Source: Mannheimia glucosida (lineage in GTDB: Bacteria; Pseudomonadota; Gammaproteobacteria; Enterobacterales; Pasteurellaceae). Taken from it: a DNA stretch of 64,000 nucleotides. Under the pieces are notes generated by a model. It saw only the letters and a program-made list of their open reading frames with translations, had not been told where the DNA came from and did no database searches. The stretch lies in the NCBI RefSeq assembly GCF_046267875.1, contig NZ_CP176502.1:1674001-1738000 (forward strand), written 5' to 3'. Below, in pieces: positions 13,936-22,829 of this stretch (position 1 is its first letter; every line of letters starts with the position of its first letter). A program made the translations under genes and the position numbers.

Positions 13936-15837
13936 ATGCGGAAACTTTGGATTATTAATTGTGAAAATACTGTCGATATCGAAGGTAAACAAATTCCTAG
14001 GCTTATTGCACCCGGTATTTTCATTCCGAATTCATCTAATCCTATACCTTTCGCTAAAGCCAAATCTATTTTGGGGCAAGAGTATCCTTTCGCTATTTAT
14101 AATATGCGAGCGGAAAATGGTATCAATTTTCATTTTGAAGCATTTGCCATTCTTGCCGGCACAATTCAAGAAAACGGTACTTTATTTTTGCTTTGTCCTC
14201 AGTGGGATAATTTAGAAAATGAATTAGATTTCGATGCGTTACGTTGGAACGAAAATCACGCTATTGCCTGCCCTAATTTCTATCGGTATTTCAAACAATT
14301 AGTCGCTAAATTTGGTTTTGAAGTCAGAACTGATTTGCCTGAATTACCCACTGCAAGCGGTCAAATTCCTTCAAAAATTTACCAATTAACGCAAGAACAG
14401 CAAAATATTTTGCAAAATCTACCGCTTGATCCTGCCGATATTCATTTGATTACCGCCCCTCGTGGGCGGGGCAAATCTACCCTTGCAGGGCTACTTGCAA
14501 CAGCGTTATTCGAACAAAATAAGGTATTAATTACCGCACGGTCTTATTCTGCATTGCCCAGTTTTTGGCGTTCAGCAGAGCAAAAAATCCCTTTTTTCGC
14601 ACCTGACAATTTAATCGAGCAAGTTAAAAGTAAAAACATTTCGTCTAACCAGTGGATCTTTATTGATGAAGCAGCCAGCCTACCCTTGCCGATACTCCAC
14701 ACACTTTGTGCCTATTTTGAAAAAGTGGTTTTAACCACAACCACCCAAAATTACGAAGGCACGGGGCGAGGATTTGAGCTGAAATTCCCGGTAATGTTGG
14801 ATAAACCGTTTAAACATTGGGCGTTATCTCAGCCGTTGCGGTGGAGCGAAAATGATCCGTTGGAACATTTTATTAATGATTTACTTCTGCTAAATGGCGA
14901 TACCGTAGGGGTGAATTGCAATTCGCCTCTACAATCTACGGACGTAGCCAATAGGCGAATACATCATAAAATTGAATTTTACCGCTTACTCGCCAACGCC
15001 CATTACAAAACCACTCCAACTGACTTACGCCGCTTATTTGATGGCGAAAATCAGCTTTTGTTTTCACAACAGGAAAACGAGCAACTTATCGGCGGGATTT
15101 GGGCAATGCAAGAGGGTGGCTTAGATGAAAAATTAACCCAAGCCATTTGGCTGGGGGAACGCCGTCCGCAAGGCAGTCTGGTGGCTCAATATCTCTGCTT
15201 TCAAGGGAATTTACCGCAAGCTTGCAAACTGCACTCCATTCGTATTTCTCGGATTGCGGTGCTACCTGAAAAGCAAAATCAAGGCGTTGGTAAGCGGTTG
15301 ATTTCTCTGTTTATTTTGCAAAATTCGGTAAAAAAACGACCGCTTGATTTTATCTCTGTGAGCTTTGGGCTAACTGCTCCACTCTACGCCTTTTGGCAAT
15401 CTTGCGGTTTCCGGCTTGTGCAAATCACACCGAATAAAGAAGCAAGTAGCGGTTATCAAAGTGCAATGATGCTTTACCCAGTTTCAGAGCAAGGAAAGTT
15501 ATTTGCACAGCAGGCAACCCAAGCCTTTGCCAGAGATTTCGCCCTTCAGCCATTTTTCACGGAAATTTGTGAGGAATTGCAAAATTTCGAACAATTTCGA
15601 CCGCTTGCCGCACACAATTTAGATGAACGTGATTGGAAAAATTTAACCGCGTTTGCTCATGGCAATCGGACGTTTTCAGCGGCGTATGTGAGTTTGAAAC
15701 GGCTTTATTTATCGGATAAAGCACGCTTTTCAGAGCTGGACATTTTTGAACGAAAAGGGCAAAAAATCTCCAAAATGGAGGTGGAAAATTATCGAAAACT
15801 CGTTTTGCAAAACTTAAACAATAAATCATTAAAATAA
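13936..15837 (+). CDS. tmcA: tRNA(Met) cytidine acetyltransferase TmcA
   Basis: Acetylates the wobble cytidine (ac4C34) of elongator tRNA-Met using acetyl-CoA and ATP. The order is N-terminal DUF1726-like domain, RNA-helicase/ATPase domain with Walker A TAPRGRGKSTLAG and an IDEAASLPLP block, GNAT acetyltransferase domain (SRIAVLPEKQNQGVGKRLI; SVSFGLTAPLYAFWQSCGF) and a C-terminal tRNA-binding part. The ATG at 13936 (MRKLWIIN) is preferred; a TTG at 13903 would add 11 hydrophobic residues. Oddity: a palindromic DNA repeat at 14905-14962 is carried in frame, adding a peptide around residues 322-342, in a variable part of the family. Confidence 0.93.
   Translation: MRKLWIINCENTVDIEGKQIPRLIAPGIFIPNSSNPIPFAKAKSILGQEYPFAIYNMRAENGINFHFEAFAILAGTIQENGTLFLLCPQWDNLENELDFDALRWNENHAIACPNFYRYFKQLVAKFGFEVRTDLPELPTASGQIPSKIYQLTQEQQNILQNLPLDPADIHLITAPRGRGKSTLAGLLATALFEQNKVLITARSYSALPSFWRSAEQKIPFFAPDNLIEQVKSKNISSNQWIFIDEAASLPLPILHTLCAYFEKVVLTTTTQNYEGTGRGFELKFPVMLDKPFKHWALSQPLRWSENDPLEHFINDLLLLNGDTVGVNCNSPLQSTDVANRRIHHKIEFYRLLANAHYKTTPTDLRRLFDGENQLLFSQQENEQLIGGIWAMQEGGLDEKLTQAIWLGERRPQGSLVAQYLCFQGNLPQACKLHSIRISRIAVLPEKQNQGVGKRLISLFILQNSVKKRPLDFISVSFGLTAPLYAFWQSCGFRLVQITPNKEASSGYQSAMMLYPVSEQGKLFAQQATQAFARDFALQPFFTEICEELQNFEQFRPLAAHNLDERDWKNLTAFAHGNRTFSAAYVSLKRLYLSDKARFSELDIFERKGQKISKMEVENYRKLVLQNLNNKSLK
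14905..14962. repeat. Palindromic intergenic-type repeat carried inside tmcA
   Basis: 14905-14932 reads as a 28-nt palindrome centred on GAATTGCAATTC that pairs fully if G-U pairs are allowed. It is followed by a second dyad, CTACG-GA-CGTAG, and GGCGAATAC. This layout is typical of small intergenic repeats, yet here it is translated in frame as GVNCNSPLQSTDVANRRI without a stop. Confidence 0.6.
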
Positions 15838-15938
15838 TTTATAGGTTTTATTACATTTTTTGTGTTTTTGCTCTTGCTAAATCTGCAATTTAATCGTATA
15901 AATTCATTGTTTATTTTTCATTTTGATGAGGAACTCCA

Positions 15939-17135
15939 ATGTCAATGTTTAGTCACATTCAAGCTGCTCCGGCAGACCCAATTTTAGGCTTAGGCGAAGC
16001 GTTTAAAGCAGATAGCCGTGAAGGTAAAATCAACCTTGGTATCGGTGTTTATATGACCGATGAAGGCAAAACCCCGATTGTCAAAGCGGTAAAAGAAGCC
16101 GAAAAACGTTTATTAGAGACGGAAAACAGTAAAAATTATTTAACCATTGACGGTGTTCAAGCATTCAATGCGGCAACGCAAGCGTTATTATTTGGCGAAG
16201 GGGCTGAAGTAATTACCTCAGGTCGTGCCAAAACTGCACAAAGTTTGGGTGGCACAGGGGCATTACGCATTGCGGCGGAATTTATCAAACGTCATACGAA
16301 TGCGAAAAATGTGTGGATTTCCACCCCAACTTGGCCAAACCATAACGGTATTTTTGATGCGGTAGGCGTGAATGTAAAAGGCTATCGCTACTACAATAAA
16401 GAGACTAACGGTTTAGATTGGGAAAATTTAATTGCCGATTTAAGCCAAGCGGAAGCTGGTGATGTCGTATTATTACACGGTTGCTGCCACAACCCGACCG
16501 GAATTGACCCAACACCGGCGCAATGGGAACAGTTAGCGGCATTATCTGCCGAAAAAGGCTGGTTGCCGTTATTTGACTTTGCTTACCAAGGCTTTGCAAA
16601 TGGTTTAGAGGAAGATGCTTACGGTTTACGAGCCTTTGTGAAAAATAACCGTGAATTGTTGGTCGCAAGCTCATTCTCGAAAAACTTTGGGTTATATAAC
16701 GAGCGTGTTGGTGCATTTACCCTAATTGCAGATAATGCAGATGATGCTAACCGTGCCTTCACCCAAATCAAATCGATTATTCGTGTACTTTACTCTAACC
16801 CATCTGCTCACGGGGCAAGTGCAGTAGCAGTTGCATTGGCTGATCCTGACCTTAAAGTACAATGGATTGCGGAATTAGATGAAATGCGTAACCGCATTAA
16901 AGAAATGCGTAGCCAATTAGTGCAGAAATTAAAAGAAAAAGGGGCAAACAAAGACTTCTCTTTCATTACCGAGCAAAATGGTATGTTCTCATTTAGTGGC
17001 TTAACACCGGAGCAAGTGGATAAGTTAAAAGATGAGTTTGCAATTTATGCTGTGCGTTCAGGTAGAATCAATGTGGCAGGTATTACCAGCAAAAACATTG
17101 ATGCCCTTGCCGATGCGATTGTGAAAGTGCTTTAA
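15939..17135 (+). CDS. aspC: Aromatic/aspartate aminotransferase (class I, PLP-dependent)
   Basis: Transfers the amino group between aspartate (or aromatic amino acids) and 2-oxoglutarate in the cytoplasm. The 398 residues show HIQAAPADPILGLGEAF, the block HGCCHNPTGIDPT, and the PLP lysine (Lys248) in SSFSKNFGLYNERVGAF. The C-terminal RSGRINVAGI contains the substrate-carboxylate arginine. GAGGAAC lies six bases before the ATG at 15939; a second in-frame ATG two codons later is possible. It stands alone, converging on folC. Confidence 0.94.
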   Translation: MSMFSHIQAAPADPILGLGEAFKADSREGKINLGIGVYMTDEGKTPIVKAVKEAEKRLLETENSKNYLTIDGVQAFNAATQALLFGEGAEVITSGRAKTAQSLGGTGALRIAAEFIKRHTNAKNVWISTPTWPNHNGIFDAVGVNVKGYRYYNKETNGLDWENLIADLSQAEAGDVVLLHGCCHNPTGIDPTPAQWEQLAALSAEKGWLPLFDFAYQGFANGLEEDAYGLRAFVKNNRELLVASSFSKNFGLYNERVGAFTLIADNADDANRAFTQIKSIIRVLYSNPSAHGASAVAVALADPDLKVQWIAELDEMRNRIKEMRSQLVQKLKEKGANKDFSFITEQNGMFSFSGLTPEQVDKLKDEFAIYAVRSGRINVAGITSKNIDALADAIVKVL

Positions 17136-17169
17136 TCACACGTTAAAGAACTGAAGATAAGGATTGATA

Positions 17170-17241
17170 GATGGCGCAAGCGTCCACGCTTGTGCCTCTC
17201 TTTTATCTTTTTTAGGTACAAGCGTGGACGCTTGCACCATC
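17170..17241. terminator. Long inverted repeat / bidirectional terminator between aspC and folC
   Basis: Two 27-nt arms (17170-17196 and 17215-17241) are inverted copies with 25 matches. Each arm is itself palindromic around AAGCGTCCACGCTT. A TTTTTT run lies in the loop. The GATGG...CCATC ends and GAGCGTCC/AAGCGTCC-type dyads resemble the boundary repeats of the CDI region (35.8-41.4 kb), so this looks like one repeat family reused as a terminator. Confidence 0.65.
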
Positions 17242-17246
17242 AATTT

Positions 17247-18548
17247 TTACGTTTCCAGCCAAAGCATAAAATCTGCTACCGTATGAAATGAGCCGAACAC
17301 CAGCACAATATCATTTTCGTTGGCTGTTTCAAACAATACTCGGCTTGCTTGTGCCACATTTTCATAGCAACAAGCGGTTGAATTTGGCAAAACTTTTACC
17401 AATTTCGCTAACACTGCCTCGCCTGTTTGCCCACGCCAACAATCTAGCCCTGCACAATGCCATTCATCAATAATATTCGCTAATGGCTCGACAATGCCAG
17501 ACAAATCCTTATCTTCTAATGCACTAAATACCGCATAGATTTTCTGATTTACTTGCTTTAATTCTGCAAGTTTATCTGCTAAATAACGTGCTGCGTGTGG
17601 GTTATGCCCTACATCAATAATTACTTTTGCAGCCGGTTTAGGTTGAGAAAAATGAGCAAAATCGCTATCCGTCAGTGTTTGAAAACGCCCTGTCATTTGA
17701 GCTTCATTTAAGGCTTGTCGAATAATTTCTTCATCAATTTCAAATGGCAGTTTCATTAACACAGCCAATGCGGTGCCGGCGTTTGGAATCGGAATAAGCG
17801 GCATTGGTAAATCTGTAAAGGATTTTTCTTTAGAATACCAATGAAACAGATTATGTTTAATTTCAAATTGCCAGTCTTTACCTCGGTAAAAAGCGTGACA
17901 ATTTAACGAATTCGCAATCTGTTTCATCGAATTAGGGCAATCAGGCTCGCCGATGACAACCGGAATATTTTCACGGAAAATACCGGCTTTTTCACGCCCG
18001 ATATCTTCACGATTATCGCCTAAAAACGCAACGTGGTCGATATCAATCGAGGTAATCACAGCAAGGTTTGGAGCAATGATATTGGTTGCATCTAACCGCC
18101 CACCTAACCCGACCTCTAAAATCACAATATCGAGCTGATTTTGTTTGAATAGCTCAAATGCAGACAGCGTACTAAACTCAAAATAAGTGAGTGAAGCGGT
18201 CTTTTTTGCATTAATTTTTGCAAATGCTTGGACGTGGTCGGCATCAGGTAATACTTCGCCGTTAATTCGCACCCGTTCATGGTAGTGAATTAAGTGCGGT
18301 GAAGAGTAAACCCCAACCCGAAAACCGGCTTTTAATAAGGTAACTTCTAATAAACGGCAGGTCGAACCCTTGCCGTTGGTGCCTGCAACGGTAATCACAT
18401 AAGGGGCAGGCTTGAGTAAATCCAGCTCTGTTGCAACCTTACGAATACGATCTAAGCCCATATCAATCGGTTTAGAATGAGCGTGTTCTAAATAGGAAAG
18501 CCACGTTTCCAAAGAATCCGTGGCTTTAGGTATGCTTAATGTATTCAT
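17247..18548 (-). CDS. folC: Dihydrofolate synthase / folylpolyglutamate synthase
   Basis: Adds glutamate to dihydropteroate and to reduced folates, an ATP-dependent cytoplasmic step. The 433 residues belong to the Mur-ligase-like family: P-loop VITVAGTNGKGSTCRLLE, SSPHLIHYHERVRINGE, EVGLGGRLDATNI, SIDIDHVAFLGD and IIDVGHNPHAA. It starts 9 bp downstream of accD on the same strand, the accD-folC arrangement common in gamma-proteobacteria. Confidence 0.95.
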   Translation of the reverse strand: MNTLSIPKATDSLETWLSYLEHAHSKPIDMGLDRIRKVATELDLLKPAPYVITVAGTNGKGSTCRLLEVTLLKAGFRVGVYSSPHLIHYHERVRINGEVLPDADHVQAFAKINAKKTASLTYFEFSTLSAFELFKQNQLDIVILEVGLGGRLDATNIIAPNLAVITSIDIDHVAFLGDNREDIGREKAGIFRENIPVVIGEPDCPNSMKQIANSLNCHAFYRGKDWQFEIKHNLFHWYSKEKSFTDLPMPLIPIPNAGTALAVLMKLPFEIDEEIIRQALNEAQMTGRFQTLTDSDFAHFSQPKPAAKVIIDVGHNPHAARYLADKLAELKQVNQKIYAVFSALEDKDLSGIVEPLANIIDEWHCAGLDCWRGQTGEAVLAKLVKVLPNSTACCYENVAQASRVLFETANENDIVLVFGSFHTVADFMLWLET

Positions 18549-18557
18549 TCAGATATT

Positions 18558-19454
18558 TTATTCTGCATTTTCTACAATCAATTCCGCCACTTTAAACGGT
18601 GTTGGCTGATTGGTTAATTTTGCACACAGGCGGGCAAGGGTATCACGCATCTCTTTACGATGCACGATCATATCAACTGCCCCGTGTTCTAATAAGAACT
18701 CTGCACGTTGGAAACCTTCAGGCAGTTTTTCACGCACGGTTTGCTCAATTACTCGTGGACCGGCAAAGCCGATTAGAGCTTTTGGTTCAGCAATATTCAC
18801 ATCGCCCAGCATTGCCAAACTTGCGGAAACACCACCTAAAGTCGGGTCGGTTAATACCGAAATAAACGGCACGCCCTGCTCTTTCATTTTGGCTAAAATC
18901 GCACTGGTTTTTGCCATTTGCATTAAAGAGAATAACGCCTCTTGCATACGAGCCCCACCCGATGCCGAGAAACAGATAAACGGAATTTTTTCAGCTAGGG
19001 CTTTTTCTGCGGCTTTCACAAATTTTGCTCCCACCACAGAACCCATTGAGCCGCCCATAAACTCAAAGTTAAAGGAGGCAGTAACCACCGGCATATTATG
19101 CAATGTACCGGCAAGCACGATAAAAGAATCTTTCTCACCGGTTTGTTTTTGCGCGGCAGTTAAACGATCTTTATATTTCTTTAAATCTTTAAATTTCAGT
19201 ACATCTTCCGGCTCTAAGTCGGCAGCGATTTCGACCGCAGAATCTTTATCTAACAAATTCAATAAACGGGTGCGGGCATCAATACGCATATGATGATCGC
19301 ATTTTGGACAAACCTGTTGGTTGCGTTGTAATTCTTCGCTATAGAGAACTTGTTCACAACTTGTGCATTTTGTCCATACACCTTCCGGCACTTTTGATTT
19401 TGCATTGCTTGATGATGAAGAGTCTCTACCTAAAATTCTGTCTAACCAGCTCAT
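18558..19454 (-). CDS. accD: Acetyl-CoA carboxylase carboxyltransferase subunit beta
   Basis: Forms, with AccA, the carboxyltransferase that moves CO2 from biotin to acetyl-CoA for fatty-acid synthesis. The N-terminal four-cysteine zinc ribbon is visible: Cys30, Cys33, Cys49, Cys52. The crotonase-fold core has FEFMGGSMGSVVG, FSASGGARMQEALFSLMQMA and LTDPTLGGVSASLAMLGD. The 298-residue length is typical. It is upstream of folC in a two-gene unit. Confidence 0.96.
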   Translation of the reverse strand: MSWLDRILGRDSSSSSNAKSKVPEGVWTKCTSCEQVLYSEELQRNQQVCPKCDHHMRIDARTRLLNLLDKDSAVEIAADLEPEDVLKFKDLKKYKDRLTAAQKQTGEKDSFIVLAGTLHNMPVVTASFNFEFMGGSMGSVVGAKFVKAAEKALAEKIPFICFSASGGARMQEALFSLMQMAKTSAILAKMKEQGVPFISVLTDPTLGGVSASLAMLGDVNIAEPKALIGFAGPRVIEQTVREKLPEGFQRAEFLLEHGAVDMIVHRKEMRDTLARLCAKLTNQPTPFKVAELIVENAE

Positions 19455-19552
19455 TATTATTCCTTTTGGATTGAGTTGTTGGGTTCACTAAATGGTTGCT
19501 ATTAAAGCATAATTTATCGGTTTTTGATATGTTTTATTGACATATCAGATCA

Positions 19553-19666
19553 CTAACTATGTGTATAAGTTCGATAAAAAAACGCAATCAGAAGAATGAT
19601 TAACATCACCACAATTTGAATTAAGCGTTTTTTGGTTAATTTTTCCGCTGCCATTGCTCTGCTCAT
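19553..19666 (-). CDS. Small single-pass membrane protein (37 residues)
   Basis: The 309 bp accD-mazG gap holds this short frame. Residues 1-14 are polar and basic (EKLTKKR), followed by a hydrophobic helix at about 15-30 (IQIVVMLIILLIAFF) and a short YRTYTHS tail. This basic-then-helix layout is common in bacterial small membrane proteins. An internal ATG at codon 5 is an alternative start. Ribosome-binding signal is weak. Orientation matches accD, about 100 bp upstream of it. Function unknown. Confidence 0.5.
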   Translation of the reverse strand: MSRAMAAEKLTKKRLIQIVVMLIILLIAFFYRTYTHS

Positions 19667-19763
19667 ACTTAATAAATTTCCGCATTATAAGCGAAAAAGT
19701 ACGGGCTATGGTAGAATTTGCAAAATTTTGATCAAAAATAACCGCTTGTAAAAAGGAAATACT

Positions 19764-20546
19764 ATGGCAACCATTGAACAATTTCTTGATGTTGTAAACC
19801 AACTTCGCCACCCTGAACACGGCTGCCCGTGGGATCTCAAACAGAATTTTGACACGATGTTGCCCCACTTGTTGGAAGAAACCTATGAGGTAGCGGAAGC
19901 GATTCACACCCAAGATCGCACTGCTCTGCGTGAAGAATTGGGTGATTTATTACTGCAAGTGGTCTTTTTAAGCCAATTAGCGAAAGAAGAAGGAGCTTTT
20001 ACGTTTGATGATGTAGTAACCGATATTCACGATAAACTGATTTACCGCCACCCTCACGTTTTTGGTGAAGTAAAAGCCACTAACAGCGAAGAAGCCTTAC
20101 AAAGTTGGGAAGCTCAAAAAGCGAATGATGAAAAACACCGCAATCAAGACTCGATTTTAGACGATTTGCCATTCGCCTTGCCTGCCCTCACCCGTGCGAA
20201 TAAGCTACAAAAACGGTGTGCGAAAGTCGGGTTCGATTGGGATAATCCGCACGATGTGCTGGCAAAAGTCGAAGAAGAACTCGATGAAGTCAAAGCAGAA
20301 ATCGTACAATATCCGGCTCGCTCCGCCGAACTTGCTGAAGAATTAGGCGATCTGTTATTTGCAACTGTAAATTTATGTCGTCATTACCATACCGATGCTG
20401 AAGAAAATTTACGCAATGCAAATCTAAAATTTGAACGTCGCTTTCGAAAAGTTGAAAAAGCTGTGAAAAAATCGGGAAGAACTGTAAAAGAATGTAAATT
20501 AGAAGAATTAGATATAATTTGGCACAAAATAAAAGTGGTAGAATAA
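19764..20546 (+). CDS. mazG: Nucleoside triphosphate pyrophosphohydrolase MazG
   Basis: Hydrolyses canonical and damaged NTPs to NMP and pyrophosphate. The 260-residue protein has two MazG domains: the N-terminal one carries HGCPWDLKQNF and EETYEVAEAI-REELGDLLLQVVF, the C-terminal one VEEELDEVKAEI and AEELGDLLFATVNL, i.e. the EExxE..ExxD metal-binding patterns. An ACCGCTTGT uptake signal lies just before the ribosome-binding AAAAGGAA. No mazEF genes are adjacent. Confidence 0.95.
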   Translation: MATIEQFLDVVNQLRHPEHGCPWDLKQNFDTMLPHLLEETYEVAEAIHTQDRTALREELGDLLLQVVFLSQLAKEEGAFTFDDVVTDIHDKLIYRHPHVFGEVKATNSEEALQSWEAQKANDEKHRNQDSILDDLPFALPALTRANKLQKRCAKVGFDWDNPHDVLAKVEEELDEVKAEIVQYPARSAELAEELGDLLFATVNLCRHYHTDAEENLRNANLKFERRFRKVEKAVKKSGRTVKECKLEELDIIWHKIKVVE

Positions 20547-20613
20547 ATTACATCAATTGTTATAATGATTTTTACCTTTGTAAAGTTAGTTTTAATTTTA
20601 TAGGAAATATTTT

Positions 20614-21330
20614 ATGTCAAAAATCTTATTAATAGATGATGATATTGAGTTTACTGAGCTATTAACTGAATTACTTTCATTAGAAGGATTTAAAATGAAA
20701 GTTGTGCATAATGGTTTAGAAGGCTTAAATGAGTTAGAGTCTAATCAATATGATTTAGTATTACTAGATGTGATGATGCCGGTATTAAATGGCGTGGAAA
20801 CATTAAAACGTATACGACAAAAATACTCATTACCCGTTTTAATGTTAAGTGCAAGAGATGATCAAATTGATAGAATCTTAGGTTTAGAATTAGGGGCTGA
20901 CGATTATTTACCGAAACCTTTTAATGATCGTGAACTAGTCGCTAGAATGAAAGCGATACTTCGAAGAACAACCTCTCGCCCAGCTTCAACAGACCATTCT
21001 GAACAGAATTATACTGAAAACATCTCTAAATCATTACAATTTGCCGGAGTTGAATTACATTCAGGACGTCAGCAGGCTTATTATCAAGGATGTGATCTTG
21101 ATTTAACGGGGACTGAATTTGCATTATTACAAATGTTAATGCGAAACCCAGGGGAGATTTTGTCCAGAGAATTATTGAGTTTAGAAATTTTAGGGAAAAA
21201 TTTAACGCCTTATGATCGTGCAATTGATATGCATATTTCTAATCTTCGTAAAAAATTACCCGAACGGGAAGATGGATTACCTTGGTTTAAAACCTTAAGA
21301 GGTCGGGGTTACTTGTTAGTAACTGAATAA
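20614..21330 (+). CDS. cpxR: Response regulator CpxR (OmpR family)
   Basis: Envelope-stress response regulator. The receiver domain (1-120) has the acidic LLIDDD start, phospho-acceptor Asp52 in VLLDVMMP, LSARDD and the KPF lysine. The winged-helix output domain ends with RGRGYLLVTE. The 238-residue length fits. It precedes the sensor gene cpxA, but a strong hairpin with a T run separates the two. No cpxP-like gene was seen nearby. Confidence 0.9.
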   Translation: MSKILLIDDDIEFTELLTELLSLEGFKMKVVHNGLEGLNELESNQYDLVLLDVMMPVLNGVETLKRIRQKYSLPVLMLSARDDQIDRILGLELGADDYLPKPFNDRELVARMKAILRRTTSRPASTDHSEQNYTENISKSLQFAGVELHSGRQQAYYQGCDLDLTGTEFALLQMLMRNPGEILSRELLSLEILGKNLTPYDRAIDMHISNLRKKLPEREDGLPWFKTLRGRGYLLVTE

Positions 21331-21342
21331 TGTCTTTTATTA

Positions 21343-21377
21343 AATCCCTAAATAGTTAATATTTTAGGGATTTTTTG
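21343..21377 (+). terminator. Terminator/attenuator between cpxR and cpxA
   Basis: AATCCCTAAA (21343-21352) and TTTAGGGATT (21363-21372) form a perfect 10 bp stem with a 10-nt loop and a six-T run, 14 bp before the cpxA ATG. It should reduce readthrough from cpxR into cpxA, unusual inside a two-component operon. Confidence 0.7.
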
Positions 21378-21390
21378 CATTTTTATTATT

Positions 21391-22779
21391 ATGTCAAATC
21401 TTGTTAAAAAATATTTAGAATTTCGTAAACGCTTAGCATACAAGCTAGTGACCTCGTATGGTTTATTGCTTATATTATTTATTACCATTGCATTTAATTT
21501 AGATAAATTTGATGCTCGCAAATTTTCTCCCCTTTCTGCAAAAGACCAAATTTTCTTTAAAAATGAAAGCTTTGAAACAGAGAAAAGCTTAAATTTAGAT
21601 GAAGTTTTTGATAGAAATTTATCAGTTGAAACATCTAATGGATTTGATGTAATCCTAGAAGATAAAAAAACTGGTAATTTAAGTGGCGTAAACCAAAGTA
21701 ATATTAAAGCATTGCAGTTTTTTATTTATCAATCACAACAGACTGAAGAGCCGTTACAAAGACGGTTTGAAAATAGTGAAATCTATGGTCCATTTGTCGT
21801 GAAATCCGAAAACCATACTTATAACCAATATTTTATTAAAGCGGTAGATGCTCAAAAAGAGTGGATTAATACGATTTTAGACTCCCCTTTTATTATGGCG
21901 GTATTACTTATGTTTGCCGGAATTCCTTTATTAATCTGGTTATCCTTTAAAATTACCAAACCGGTTAAAGAATTAACTATCTCGGCAAATGCGGTAGCCT
22001 CTGGTAATTTGGAAACTAATCCTAAATTAGAATCAGAATGGATCTATGAAATTGGGGAAGTTGGAAAAAGCTTTAACCATATGGTGATAAGCTTAAAAAA
22101 TTTAACTCAGCAGCAACAAAGAATGATTTCGGATATATCTCATGAGTTAAAAACACCTTTAGCCAGATTACAACTCGCTATTGCTATATTACGCCGTAAA
22201 ACCTGTGGTCTGGCAGAAATCGATCGCATTGAAGCAGAAGTAGGTAAATTAGACCAATTGATAAAAGACTTGTTAACCATATCACGTGAACAATTAAATT
22301 ATCAAATTCATAAAAAAATTTTTGCAATTGATGAAATTTGGAATAATGTAATTGAAGACGCTAAATTTGAAACCTCACAAAATAATATCATTTTTATCAT
22401 TAAGCAAAATATCAAAAACCCAGAATCTTATTCTATTAACGGGGCCGTAGATTTACTGGCCAGTGCTTTAGAAAATTTGATCCGAAACGGCCAAAAATAT
22501 GCAAAAAAAATGCTTTCGGTCTCAATGAATGTAGATGATGGTCATTTATTTCTCACAGTTGAAGATGATGGCGAAGGGGTTCCAGAAAACGAATATGAAA
22601 ATATTCTTAAACCTTTTTACCGCATAGATGAAGCAAGAGCAAGAGAAACGGGAGGAACCGGACTAGGATTAGCGATTGTGCAAAATGTAGTTCAACAGCA
22701 CCAAGGTACTATTCATTTAGATAAAAGTAATATGGGGGGATTGAAAATCGAACTGAAACTTCCCCTTTGGCATTCCTAA
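21391..22779 (+). CDS. cpxA: Sensor histidine kinase CpxA
   Basis: Membrane sensor of envelope stress that phosphorylates CpxR. The 462 residues have an N-terminal membrane helix (about 17-35), a periplasmic domain, a second helix around 165-190, HAMP linker, and the H box SDISHELKTPLARLQLAIAI with the phospho-histidine. The ATPase domain shows NLIRNGQKYA (N box), VEDDGEGVPE (G1) and GGTGLGLAIVQN (G2). The start is the ATG at 21391, with no strong Shine-Dalgarno. It is followed 50 bp later by macB. Confidence 0.9.
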   Translation: MSNLVKKYLEFRKRLAYKLVTSYGLLLILFITIAFNLDKFDARKFSPLSAKDQIFFKNESFETEKSLNLDEVFDRNLSVETSNGFDVILEDKKTGNLSGVNQSNIKALQFFIYQSQQTEEPLQRRFENSEIYGPFVVKSENHTYNQYFIKAVDAQKEWINTILDSPFIMAVLLMFAGIPLLIWLSFKITKPVKELTISANAVASGNLETNPKLESEWIYEIGEVGKSFNHMVISLKNLTQQQQRMISDISHELKTPLARLQLAIAILRRKTCGLAEIDRIEAEVGKLDQLIKDLLTISREQLNYQIHKKIFAIDEIWNNVIEDAKFETSQNNIIFIIKQNIKNPESYSINGAVDLLASALENLIRNGQKYAKKMLSVSMNVDDGHLFLTVEDDGEGVPENEYENILKPFYRIDEARARETGGTGLGLAIVQNVVQQHQGTIHLDKSNMGGLKIELKLPLWHS

Positions 22780-22829
22780 GGAAAAAGATCATTTCGTTTG
22801 TAAAAAACAGTCGAAAAATAACCGCTTGT

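Noticed and set aside
20614..22779. Alternative identity of the two-component pair as a generic OmpR/EnvZ system
   Set aside because: Receiver and kinase motifs (LLIDDD start, SDISHELKTPLARLQLA) and lengths fit CpxR/CpxA best, though no cpxP is adjacent.
22767..22829. Longer N-terminus for MacB overlapping cpxA
   Set aside because: MacB proteins start at the MKLIEIENLNKYF-type segment; the extra 21 residues are encoded over an uptake signal.
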